From Vitellaria paradoxa (taxonomy: Eukaryota > Streptophyta > Magnoliopsida > Ericales > Sapotaceae): a stretch of DNA of 64,000 nucleotides. The stretch lies in assembly GCA_019916065.1 (NCBI GenBank), contig CM034236.1, positions 12,229,167 through 12,293,166 of the forward strand, written 5' to 3'. Shown piece by piece: positions 34,851-46,500 of this stretch. The notes beneath the pieces were generated by a model. It did no database searches and had not been told where the DNA came from. It was given only the letters and a program-made list of their open reading frames with translations. The position numbers and the translations under genes are program-made. Position 1 is the first letter of the stretch; each line of letters opens with the position of its first letter.

Positions 34851-36354
34851 CAATCAAATTAAAGTTTTACTTGAATTTTTTTTTCTTTTTGACCTTTAAT
34901 TATTCTTATTTTTACAATTACTCCATTTATATCTTCAAGCTCATCTCACACTCATTATCAATATAATTATTCTTATTTTTCACAATTACTTCATTTATAT
35001 CTTCAAGCTCATTTCACACTCATCCCATTCCCAGTTAAATGCACCTTGTATATAATTTTTAATAATAAAATTATAAAACATTATGAAATATTAAATTTGA
35101 AAAAATTTTGACTCCCAAAAAAAATATATGCATATATAAACATAATGAAAATAATCGTATATCATCTATAATATATAATTTATGTCATCTACATAATGAA
35201 AATAATTATAATATATACAGAGGTAATTACACTTTATCTTTTTAGAATTTTTTCTAAAAATACAAATTTTCTTCTATTTTACATGTTTACATATAACCCC
35301 CTCGTGTTTTGAAGTAAAATGCAAAACTAACTGAATTTATTAAATATAACTGGAGTTGTGTCTTATTAATAGAAATTAGTTTTGGGAAAAAGATTTTCAC
35401 AAAAATTTCCCAAAAATAGATATATAAAAATATATTTTTACTAATTTTTATGTTAAAATGAAACATTATTTTATTTTCCAAAAATACTTAATTTGCCAAT
35501 ATTTTTTTAAATAATTTTTTTAACAACTATATATCAATTTATATGATACGTTTGACATAAATATAATTAAGTTTAATATTTTTTATCGATTTTGTACTTG
35601 TTACAAAAAATATCTATTAATTTTTTTAGATTAAAGAGTCATATATTTTTAGTTCTTACCACAAAATATATATATAATTATATATGACCAAAAATATTTG
35701 CAATCACCATTAACTTCTCACCCCCCCCCCCCCCAAAAGTTAAGACCTAAAGGAAAATTTATCATCACCGGGCCATATATTGGTCATAATTGTCCTAGAA
35801 TCTCTCACAAAAAGTAACAAAGCTTTTTTGGAAGCTTTTTTTTTCATTTTATATATTTTTTCACCAAAATTCGAATTTTTTTTTGGAAGTTATAATTTTT
35901 TAGGCATATTAACTACATCTGTAAAAAAAAAAAGAAAATCTCAATCATTTCAGTAAAAACCACCCGTTTAACCAAAAAATAACGAAAAAAAGCTAATTTT
36001 TATTTTTATTTTTCTTAACTTTTATCCAAAATAAATGTGAAGTTTTCGATTTTTTTTTAACGAACGTGATTAACACGTCTAAAAATTACAGTTTCAAAAA
36101 TGAAAATCAAATTCTAATTAAAAAAAAAAGACACCTAAAGACCAAAAAAAAACTCTCCAACTTTTTAAAATTTTTCAAAGTAACCCTTGTATAGGGCTCC
36201 TTGATCGCATGTTTGGAGTAAAGAAATTAGAAAAATGAATAAATATAATATTTGAATGATTTGAAGATCACTTGATCAATTCTCGAAAAACTAATATTCA
36301 ACACATCTATCATAGTATGGAATATAATGAAAATATTATTGTTCGTGATATATG
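34851..36354. other. AT-rich intergenic, no gene seen
   Basis: Contains a diverged 60-bp duplication (TATCTTCAAGCTCAT...CACACTCAT at about 34930 and 34995) and a C-run (35721-35734). No coding region is supported. Confidence 0.5.
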
Positions 36355-36506
36355 CAGATGGCATTTGGAGTCACATTTTTTACTATTTTTTTTAATCAAA
36401 AGTTGTCTTTTGAAATTAATGAATGTTATAAAAAATTAATAAAAATTAAGATAAATTAATAAAAATTAAATTTTTTTGTTAAAATTTGAGGATCCAAACG
36501 GCACTG
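36355..36506. mobile_element. 152-bp MITE
   Basis: Left end CAGATGGCATTTGGAGTC and right end, read inward, CAGTGCCGTTTGGATCC. Non-coding, with AATTAATAAAAATTAAG-like internal duplication. Confidence 0.6.
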
Positions 36507-36654
36507 TAACATAAAATTTTTATATCTTTGATGGAATTCTCTCTTTTTAACAATTAAAGTTTCGGGAGTGGGTCTTCTGGATCAAAAATATTTTAAAATT
36601 TTACTTTTTTTTTAAATTATCCCTCTCAACCAAGAAAATTAATGAATAAATTAG

Positions 36655-36864
36655 TTTGGTCATGTTAGAAGGCGTCTGGCAGAGGCACCTGTTAGAAGGT
36701 GTGAAAGTATGGAGATTGCCAGGAGTAGGAGAGGTAGAGGAAGACCCAAGAGAAATTGGAAAGAAATCATTAAACATGACCTGACCTATCTAGATTTATC
36801 GGAGGACATGTCCCTAAATAGATCTAATTGGCGTCGACAAATCCATATAGCCGACCTCACCTAG
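36655..36864 (+). mobile_element. 5'-truncated LINE (RTE-like) ORF2 C-terminus
   Basis: Sixty-nine codons and a TAG stop encode a C-terminal tail typical of plant RTE-type reverse transcriptases: FGHVRRR at the start, RRGRGRPKRNW in the middle, then IIKHDLTYLDLSEDMSLNRS and WRRQIHIADLT at the end. An in-frame stop directly precedes FGHV, and no reverse transcriptase core lies upstream, so this is a dead 5'-truncated copy. The short open frame has no disruptions, suggesting a fairly recent insertion. Confidence 0.85.
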
Positions 36865-37085
36865 TGAAAAAATGTTTGATTTGGTTTATGGGATAAAAAT
36901 GATTCAATTTAATTGTCAAGTTTAAAGTCAAATGCAGGCGAAATGAGCATTGTATCACTCCGCGTTCGTATGTATAATTTCTTAAATCAATCTGTATCTA
37001 ATATTTGTAGTCTCGCAGTTGTTTAGGAGTATTTTAATTCTAGGTTAATAAATTTTAAAGTTGCGTGTAAAAGTTTTCATTAATA

Positions 37086-38140
37086 TTTTAAGAATATATT
37101 TGTTTTGAGGGTAACGGAAAGTAAATTTTATTGGGATAATTTTTATCTTCCATTATATCAATTTAGATGACAATGATAACAATTACTCTGAATTAACAAT
37201 TACCTCCACATGAGGGTAAATTTTACTCAAAGGGAGAGCTGAGTAACAAGAGGTGATGAAAAAAATTTATCCTTTACTTATTACCCCATAAAATATTTTT
37301 TTTATCCACATGTAAAATCTTAGGTAACGTTCTTTTATATATAATTATAATAAATATTATAAAATAATAATTTATTTAATCAAACTAAAATTAATTAATT
37401 ATTAAATTATTTTATCAAAATAATATCTAATAAGTAATACTTTATTATTAAAATATTTTATTTTATTTTATTAAAATAATACTTTAAATATTAATTTATG
37501 ACTAAAATTATTTATTTTCTTAAATTAAAATTAATGTTTAATAAATAATAATGACTGATTAAAATAATTTATTTTACTAAAATACGAAAATTATGTCTCA
37601 TAAATAATAATTTACTAGATTATTTATTGTATTAATATAATTTATTAAAATCTATAATTTATTTAAATAAACTAAAATTATTTGTTTTATTAAATTATTT
37701 TATCAAAATAAAAATAATATTTAATAAACAATAATTTACTATTAAAATTAACTACTATTAAAATATTAATCTATGATAAATTTTATAATTAATATTTTTA
37801 TCTAAAAGTATATATTTTAATAATATATTTTTTATTAAAATTAATTAGTATTAAAATAACAATGATTATGATGATTTATTTTATTATAATATTTTATTAA
37901 AATTAAATATTAACTTTTACACTTGGTTAATTTATCCTCATTTCAAACATAATTAACTTTTACTCTTTTAAAAATTTTAACATTCCAAACATAATATAAT
38001 TATTACCGAATAATATTTACTCTCTCATTCCAAACATAAATACCACAAACTTGTTACTTTAGTAACTATTATTAGGGTAACAATTACTGCCGTAATCTTT
38101 TACTCTCAAATTTTTCATCCCATACCAAACATGTCTTAAA
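37086..38140. mobile_element. 1.05-kb AT-rich TIR element
   Basis: Ends are imperfect inverted repeats: TTTAAGAATATATTTGTTTT at the left and TTTAAGACATGTTTGGTATG read inward from the right. Subterminal GGTAA...TTTTA blocks recur at both ends and the core is a long series of TAATTTATTA-type words. A related inverted, incomplete copy lies at about 60720-61512. No open frame of useful length exists, so it is non-autonomous. Confidence 0.65.
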
Positions 38141-39973
38141 GAGTAAATTACATTAACTATCTTAACGTTTAATGAAAATACACAAAATATTTTTATAGTT
38201 TTTAAAATTACAATTATTATTTTATTTTTAAAGTTTTGTTAGAAATTCTACCAACCATTAAAGAAGATTAATGTACAAATGAATTTAGAACGTCATAAAT
38301 AAGAATACTAGACCGTTGGACAATAAAAAATAGAAATCTCAGCGTTAAAAATTATATCAAACAATATTATTAATAATAAGTCAACATTAAAACACTTTAT
38401 AAATGATTCAAATATATTTGATCATTTCAGGACTCTCAAATAAGTTTCAATTAAAAATCAATGCACTCAGTTATATAGTCGTATCAAATCTCACCGCACA
38501 TCTTAAATAACGTGATTCACAAACTTCGAACTATCTCAAGTATTCTAAAAGTTTAAATGATCAATCAAATAGTCAAAATAACTCAGAATCATCATGATAA
38601 CACATATCTAGGTTTTGATCATCAATCAGGCATGAATAAACACTAATCAGAAGAATCATGTCAAATTAAGAGAAAATTTGTAACATAATTTAAAAGTAAG
38701 TATAATAAGTGTAATTTTTGAAACACGAGGGTGCCTGGTATATTCTCATTACACCTCAAAGGTAATCAATGTAATTTCCTTTTTTTTTTTAAATTGATAA
38801 AGTAAACATAAAATGAATACGGCGAAATTCTATATTTGTTTAGGGTCCATTTGATTGCGCAAAAAAGGTGAAATTTTTAAAAATTTTAAATAATTAAAAT
38901 TTTTAGTGCATTTGGTAAAAATTTAAAATATTTATAAATTTTTAGTAATTTTTAATTATTTAGTAAAAATTAGAAAAATTTTCAGTTATTTTTAATAACT
39001 TTAGTTGTTTAGTAGAAAGAACATTAGTAACCAACCCATAGCCACGGTCAAATAAAAAAGAAAAGAAAAAGAAGTATTGTTGGAAAAGGTATTAATTCGT
39101 ATGTTACTAATTAAATAGTTTTTGGTTCCCATTCTCTCTCTAAAACTATTTTCAAATATCTTTTTTTAGCAGGATAAAATATATACGCTATTATGGTAGA
39201 GATCATTTGAAACATATTTGTTTAGAGGAAGAGATTTCATTTGTTGAGTAAGTGTATCAAAAGATTATAAATTCATGTAACTAATTTTTTTTTATTTATG
39301 TTGTATTTTGTTAAGATAGAATAAATAATAAAATGAGAAAACATGATTAATTTTTGTCTATTATTTAGAAATTAAATTTGGACACGTACAATATACTTAA
39401 GAAATGAGCAATTTGGAGAGATTAGTTACAAAGCCTAAATATGGGATCATTTCAAATCCTTCAACCCATCTTCCTTAGTCACCAATATTTGTTAATCTTT
39501 TGATAAAAATGTATTAGATTTGATATTCATTTAATACAGCATATTACTAATTATTTTAATACTTTATTTGAAATCATTGTCTCTTAAAATTGATTTGATT
39601 TTAAAATAAATAATTAATTTAATTTGATAAATAAAATTTTACGTTTAGAATACATATTTGAATTTAAGAATTAAATTAAATTTGACACTGTTGATGAAAA
39701 AATAGAATAAATAAAATATATGAGAATAAATTCATCCATTTACTTAGATAATTTCAAAAAAAAAAAAATTCTTTGTTAAAATTTATTGTATTAAGTTAGT
39801 TTCAAAATATATAGAAATTTTAAATTTTAAGTTACAAGATCAAATGAAATCCAATTTATAAAATTTTAATTTAATTCTAAATATAAAAATTAACAAAAAT
39901 TTTTATTAAATAAAATTAAATTCCACCAAATTCGCTATTACAAATAAAGTGTCACAAACTCTTAAAACTTACT
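38141..39973. other. AT-rich intergenic, no gene seen
   Basis: No coding region. 39590-39930 is the + orientation copy of the dispersed repeat found inverted at 32560-32930. 38845-39020 has TTTAAAATT-type self-complementary words reminiscent of a MITE, but ends were not resolved. Confidence 0.45.
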
Positions 39974-40158
39974 TAGGGTGTATTCGAAACTCAGGGACGT
40001 TTGTAGTTCCAAAAAATACTAAAAAAAATCAAAATGTGAGATTGATGTGAAGTAAAAATGATAAGTAACTAAATTTGATTGGAGGGATTTGAAAACTTTT
40101 GAAATTTTTTTAAGTTTTTTTGTCTTTTTTTTTTTTTTTTGGTTCCAAACGAACCCTC
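39974..40158. mobile_element. MITE related to the one at 28284-28430
   Basis: Read from the right, the end AGGGTTCGTTTGGAACCAAA is almost the same as the left end of the 28284-28430 MITE, and the interior (TTTCAAAAGTTTTCAAATCC on the minus strand) also matches. The left end is diverged (AGGGTGTATTCGAAACTC). Confidence 0.65.
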
Positions 40159-40329
40159 AATAAATTTCTATAAATCGCTATAAGTGTTTGGGACCGTAAA
40201 TTACAAATGTTGTAGTCTCATAATTTATATTCAAAGTAAAAATTTATAAAAACTTTTAGAATTTTATTAGAGCTCCAAACATGACCTTACTTAATTTTTT
40301 TTTTTTTTTTTTTTTTCTACTCTCCTTGG

Positions 40330-40760
40330 ATGGTTAATAGGGTCAAAGCCAAATCGTAGAGCCGTGAGCCAAGCCGACTACTTCACAAACCTGAGAGCTT
40401 GGCGCTCCGTCAAAGCGACTTTTGGTTTTAGCCCCAAAATCGGTGCTTCTCGACGCTTCCGTAACCGTAACGGGCCCTTCTTTTCCTACGGGCTACCGCT
40501 GGATTTTGACGAAAATCACGCGAACTCCTTCATGCAGCTGTTACGTGTCCGTCAAACCGTCACGAAATCACGATGCCACGTGCCCAATTTCTTTTCGATG
40601 AAGGTCGGTCGACTCGGTCCTGATTAGGATTTACTTGGTCATGTCGAGTCCTCAAACCAAGGCAGGGGCTGTGATGACACGTGTCAGGTTCTCGTTGGAT
40701 GGATTTTCCTTGCACGGTTCCCGCTTTCTGCACCCAACCCACAAGATAACCCACAAGTCC
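40330..40760. promoter_or_regulatory. GC-rich island with three ACGT-core boxes
   Basis: A 430-bp island of balanced base composition inside AT-rich DNA. It contains TTACGTGTCC (about 40542), the G-box GCCACGTGCC (about 40575) and the palindromic GACACGTGTC (40676-40685), plus several CGTCA and TAACGG words. ACGT-core boxes bind bZIP and bHLH factors. No gene is recognisable next to it, and the 87-codon open frame inside starts only with GTG. It could be an orphan promoter or part of an unrecognised element. Confidence 0.35.
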
Positions 40761-41018
40761 TCAAATGGCGTTTGTTTCCCTTGAAAATTTTGGTATTGGA
40801 AAAATCTATTTCCGTAGTCAAATAAACATTACTGAAGATTTTAGTGTTTGTTTCGATAGAAAGTTTTGGTATTGAATAGTTCACATTTGCCTAAGTCAGA
40901 TATCCACACACTGTTGAATGAGCTTTGACAGTGAAAGGGGGAGAAAAAGACAAATGGCCTTGAGCTACATTTCAAGCGTGAGATTGAACTTTTAAAAACC
41001 AACCAATTCACTCGCCCT

Positions 41019-41051
<33 letters not shown>

Positions 41052-43079
41052 TTATTTATATTTCACAAATAATCTCTTACACTTAATATTTCTTTTTCAT
41101 TAATTAAAATTATATAATTACCCACCTATCTTTTCACTTATGTTTTACACTTATAATGTCATAAATATCGCTATACAAAAATCCAATCTAATGTATAATT
41201 ATAATATTATAAACATTTTTATATTATAATAAAAATTATTATTTTTAAATATATACAAAATATAACTTACAAATTTTTCTTATATATTCTAATAAGTGGG
41301 CTGAAAAGTGAAATCTAAATTTTTTGGAAAAAAAAATTTACTTTCGCGTATGAATTAACTTAATATGATAAAAATTCTAATTATATAATTTTTTTAAAAA
41401 ATATTTTTTATTATAAAAACTTAAAATTAAGTTTTCGAAAGAAATATATTTATGATTAGTTTGACAAGTCTGCACGTACACTTAAAAGATATTTTTTCAA
41501 TTTGTTGGTTTCTCTAGTTATATATATTTTTTTATAGAAATAAATGATGAGAAAAAAATCATAAATTCTATCTTGAATTAAGGATTTGAAAGAAAAATTA
41601 GTAGGTGAAAGGCCAATTACAAATTTAAATTTATAAATGACTATTTGTAGGTTTTATGCAAGGAAAAAATATTTTAGAAAGATTAGAATAAAATAAAATA
41701 AAATAACTTATTTCATTTCAATTTATTTACAAACTTGTCATTTTCTTTGTCATCATAATATTTATTTATTTATTTTATTTTTATAAATTTTTCATAATTT
41801 ATGTTTTTAACATTTACCACATTTACATTTTATTTCATTACATTATTTTTAAAATATATTACTAGATTATGAGCATTAAAAAGATTATATAAGATCTTAT
41901 TAAATAATTTGAGGATGATGACAAGAGTTAAAATAAAAAAAAAAGTTAACAAATAAAATAAAATAAACACAAATGTATTTTTATATGATTATTAAAAATA
42001 TAAATAAAATAAAAATATTTTAGTCTTTAAAAATATTTTTTCCTATTTTATTGTAGGCTTAAGGGTATTTATTCAAATTTTTAAATATTTTTTTGTGAAG
42101 GGCAATTACGTCATTTCAAATTAAATATAAGAATAACAATTAAAAAAGGATATATAGTTTTATAATTTTATTAAATGAAAAAAGTAAAGTTGAATAAAAT
42201 GAACTATTTGTATAGTGCAAATAGATCTACTATCATAATATTAATAATATATTATTTAAGATTACATGTAATGAAGGAATTACTTGAACCTTATTCCAAT
42301 ACTAGGAAAAAAAGAAAATAGCTTTAACATCTAAAATTTTCAATGAAAATCAAAATTAACTTGAATCAAAACTTAAAACACAATTTAAAACCTATTAATT
42401 TTTTTAATTCGTATTGAACTTGACTTGATGAATCTATAATGCCTTTGAGAAATGAAATTCATTTGAAAAATAAACATGTTGGTATTGAATTTTTATTTCT
42501 TGAAAATTAATAAAATTTTTAATTTAAACTTGACCAATGCACTATTAGAGAAGAATTCGGTTTGTATATAGTCATAACTTTACTGATGCATTGAGTACAC
42601 TATAATACAAGCAAAATCTAGAAAGTTAGAAAATGAAAGCGAGTATAATTTACATTTAGAAAAAAAAAATACAAAAAAATATTTTTCAAATAGTAAAATT
42701 TATGCACGCATGAAAAAAGTTTTTTTTTTTTTTTTTCCTGTATGTAAGTGAATTCTTCTGTTTTTAATCAATGTTTTTTTTTTTTTTTCCATTCTTTTGA
42801 TGGAGATGAATAATATGCTTAAAAGTTGTTAAATAAAAAAATTAAATTTTGGTATACGAAAAATCATAGAAGACAAAAAAAATAATTAAAAAAAAAAACC
42901 AAAGCCAATAGTTATGTAACTAAGCTTTAGGTAGTGTTTGGGACATAAAAAGCTAACTTAACAAAAACTGAATGTGTCTGGATATACTTTTCGATTTTTG
43001 CTCGTTGGTATTATAAAATTACCAAAACTACCCTTGCATTTATTATCTGCTATTCCCTAAACTTCCATGAGAAGCTTTA
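40761..43079. other. AT-rich intergenic, no gene seen
   Basis: Includes a (TAA)n run (41021-41048), long A/T-only stretches, and the dispersed repeat copy at about 42640-42940. No coding region is supported. Confidence 0.5.
42640..42940 (+). repeat. Dispersed repeat, related to 34500-34850
   Basis: Same orientation and block order as 34500-34850 (AATATGCTTAAAAGTT, AAATTAAATTTTGGTA and neighbours), diverged by substitutions and homopolymer length. Confidence 0.6.
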
Positions 43080-43084
43080 ATGTT

Positions 43085-43760
43085 GACACATGCTCCCTCA
43101 GCCAATACCCAAATGGGTTGATCCAAAACCAAAAAGGGTCGGCCTATTTTTACTAAGCGTCATCCAAAAATAACCTTCGAGTCGGTCCCATAATTTCCTA
43201 TATGGTTCAAGCCGACAAACAAATGGATTGACCCAACACCAATTATGGGTCAACCCCTTTTGAGTGTATCTATCCACTGCTCCAAGGGGCTAACTCAAAA
43301 TCAACCTCAGGATCAATCACATAGTTTCTTTTATTTAATTCAAGACACGTATGGAATACACAAATGAGGTCAGTAAACAAAAAAATAAGTCGACCCCTTT
43401 TCTTTTATCCTATCCATTGCCCTAAGAGATCAACTTAACATCAACGTGCAAATCGACCACATAATTTCTAATATATGGTTTAGGCCAGTAGACAAATAGG
43501 TTGACCTAACAACAATTATGGGTCGACCCCTTTGGGTAGACCTCACTACTATCCCAAAGAGTCAACCCAAAATTAATCCTAAGGTAAGTTTCCTATACAT
43601 AGTTCAGGGAATACTCAATAGACAAATGGGTTAACCCTAAACAAAAATTGAATCGAACATTTTTCTTTTATCCCACCCATTGCTCTTGGTCAACCTAAAC
43701 AACTACCATGGTGAAAGGATGAAGGTTAGATCTAATTACATTTACCCTAAACGAAAAATC
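43085..43760. repeat. Degenerate tandem array, period about 130 bp
   Basis: Five diverged units. The motif AAATGGGTTGA and its variants start near 43111, 43221, 43362, 43494 and 43624 (spacings 110, 141, 132 and 130). Each unit also has a GGGTCGACCCCTTTT-like block, a CTATCCA(C/T)TGC-like block, and a CATAATTTCC-like block. The array is GC-richer than its flanks. It is likely an old minisatellite derived from a transposon. Confidence 0.7.
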
Positions 43761-44397
43761 GGTCGATCCATCTTCCACTATCTTATGCGTTCCCCAGGGG
43801 TCATCTGTACAACAAATATATTTTAGGACACACATAATGCATAATTCAATCGTCCCAATTTTCAACTATTATACCTCTTGAGATGGCTTCAAACTAGCAG
43901 TTTCGTAATAGGAGAAAAAATGTGGAAAGATGTACCAGATATCATCATAGGCCATTCAAACAAATTAGGATCTAATACAATTGTCAATGTCCCAATCAAG
44001 ATCATTAAAATCGAGATTCTATTTTAAATTGGCAGGGGTTCAAAAAACTAGATCGTAAAACTGAATTATAAAATCGTAAAATTTTACCTAATGCCTCTAA
44101 CACGAAAACATACACAAAGACCTGCCTATACCAATAAAACGAACCATCAACAATATTCATAAAAGATACTATATTTGATTTTATACCTCTTTACCCAACT
44201 ATATAATTTTAATATTTAAAGAGTTTGGTATGACCTATACAATGAACATTAAATACTAATTTTTATTTGTATGATTTGAAATGTAATTATAATATTTTAT
44301 ATAGGACTCCTGGTTTCTATTCTAAGTATTCATTTAATACAATAATCAATTTGGTGAAACAATGGACATGATTCTCAACTAGTATAACATAGGAAAT
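43761..44397. other. Intergenic, no gene seen
   Basis: AT-rich sequence without a supported gene. A sixth, very weak unit of the preceding array may lie at about 43745-43805. Confidence 0.4.
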
Positions 44398-44412
44398 AAT
44401 AATGTTATAGAA

Positions 44413-44732
44413 ACCCCAAGAGGTTAGATAGGATGGACTTGGACTGGTACTTAGGGGCTTACCACCCCAAGGTCTCAAGTTCAAGTATCCTCTCTAGCAA
44501 AACTTGGGGCCAGCCTCCTGAGCGCAAAGCGTAGTAAAGGTTGGTAGGACGGATCTCCTTGGCTAGACGAACCGTATCCAGTTCTTGGGTATGGATTCGA
44601 CTCCCCGCCGCTACGCAAGTTCGCGATTTACCGCTACACATGTTGAGGGGCCGGTATGTGTGGCACAAATCAAAAGAGATTCACTCTCTAGGGGTTTGGC
44701 CTAGGGAGTGAATCTCTCGAGGTCAAATCCTT
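44413..44732 (+). mobile_element. tRNA-derived SINE, copy 3
   Basis: About 320 bp with the perfect 15-bp target duplication AATAATGTTATAGAA (44398-44412 and 44733-44747). It matches copies 1 and 2 over its whole length in the opposite orientation: tRNA-like head with AGAGGTTAGATAGGATGGAC and AAGTTCAAGTA, a GC-rich body with CTCCCCGCCGCTACGC, and the 3' hairpin (GAGATTCACTC and GAGTGAATCTC arms) followed by CTCGAGGTCAAATCCTT. Its T-tail is very short. The perfect target duplication suggests it is young. Confidence 0.95.
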
Positions 44733-44747
44733 AATAATGTTATAGAA

Positions 44748-45465
44748 TTAAAAAAAAAAAACTCATAAATTATATTAATATTCATAAATCACATATACAT
44801 GCTTAGAAACATAAATGTCAACTTGATTGCATGATTTATGAATCTAATTAATCAAATTTCAAGTATAACCAAGCTCATGCTTCAAATCAAAAAAATACTT
44901 CCAACTTCAAATTAATCTTACACATAATCATTTCAATTCAAATTAAATACGTTTGGAACACTTGTCATTCTACTTCAATGGAGAATTTAGTAACCCAATC
45001 CAAGAAGGAGAAAAATTAAATTCTGAAAACCTCTAGAATCGAAAAGTTTCTAACTTTTATTTCTTTTCTTCTTCCCCCGATCACCACCAATTCGCCAGGC
45101 AACACTTAAAGTTTTAGAGAGCACACAAACTTCACAACTTTTTGAATGTCTTAGAAATAATTTAATCAATTAAAAGAGTATTACATAGGTGATAAATGTA
45201 GGTGAAAAAGTAATTGTCGGTGGAGGAAGGCAAGTTCCTTCCTTCAAGCTTCAAAACCTCCAAACTTGAATCAAGGATGCCAAGTGGGTGTCATGATACA
45301 AAAATGTTGCTGCATTCCACTATTTAACTAAACGATTCAAAAGAATTGTAGAGGAATGGACGGAAGAAGACGATAACTTGCAAGAAATTAATTAAAGTCC
45401 ACTATTCATAAATTAACTCATTGAGTAGTGAGATGAGTTGTGGTGAGTTATAAAGATGGGTTGAT
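44748..45465. other. AT-rich intergenic, no gene seen
   Basis: No supported coding region or clear repeat. It separates the SINE from the tandem repeats at 45466. Confidence 0.4.
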
Positions 45466-45945
45466 CAAAAAGTTAATGAATTTGTATTAAACCAAATGAA
45501 TAAATGAGTTAATAATTGTTTGGATGAAAAATCTAAAAATTTCACATTAAACTCTTGCATAAAATGAAATTAAATCTAAAAATGTTGATCAACAAGTTAA
45601 TGAATTTGTATTAAACCAAACGAATAAATGAGTCAATGGTTATTTGGATGAAAAATTTAAAAATTTCACATTAAACACTGGCATAAAATGAAATTAAATC
45701 CGAAAATGCTTCAAATAATTTTATTGCTCAAAAAATTTTCAAATCTTTAAATCTAAAAATTTCACATTAACTCTCGCATAAAATAAAATTAAATCCGAAA
45801 ATACTTCAAATAATTTTATCACTCCAAAAATTTTCAAATCTTTAAATCTATAAATTTTACATTAAACTCTCGCATAAAGTAAAATTAAATCCGAAAATAT
45901 TTCAAATAATTCACTCCAAAATTTTCAAATCTTTAATTTTCTAAA
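45466..45945 (+). repeat. Compound tandem repeat (125-bp and 95-bp units)
   Basis: Two units of about 125 bp start with TGATCAA and contain GTTAATGAATTTGTATTAAA (about 45468 and 45593). They lead into about three shorter units of roughly 95 bp containing TTCACATTAAACTC, GCATAAAATGAAATTAAATC, GAAAATACTTCAAATAATTT and TTTTCAAATCTTTAAATCTA. The second type overlaps part of the first, so the array grew in two steps. Confidence 0.8.
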
Positions 45946-46500
45946 TTTTCACCATAACAAATATGATCACCATATTTAAATAACTTATTTAAGTAAAAAT
46001 AAAATTCAAGTTATTATAAAACCACCTGTCCAAATTCCAAAATATTGCTTATAAATCAATTTTTTTTAGCAGTATATATATCATAGATATTATCTTGTTT
46101 GTACTTAAATAAAAAAAAAATACATTTTGATACTGACTGATACTTCCAATCTAAATTAAACAATTCAGTACTAAACTCACCACCATAAATGTGAATGCCA
46201 TTGTAAGCATGTACATAGCCCATTTGCTGAGCTAAAAGCTAAAACATAGGTCATCCCTCAGCCATTCGACCTAATACATATATGTATGTATAAATGAGAG
46301 AATCAACACCATTTCGCTACAAAATGATTTACAAAATTGGGGATGGTAGGATGGCCTGTTTCCGGAAACAAATTCCCCCCCCCCCCCCCTTTTTCTGTCC
46401 ATCTTAGCCTATACCCCAAAAAATAAAGCAAAAACTCTAATAAATGATCAAAATATAACAAAAATAGAAACAAAGTTTTCTTTTTTTTTTTCTCATTAAT
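45946..46500. other. 3' flank of RAD5-type gene
   Basis: AT-rich with a C-run (46375-46389). The part nearest 46500 is probably the 3' UTR of the minus-strand RAD5-type gene. No polyadenylation site could be fixed. Confidence 0.4.

Noticed and set aside
40364..40627. 87-codon open frame in the GC-rich island
   Set aside because: It starts only with GTG, matches no family I recognise, and lies in promoter-like sequence.
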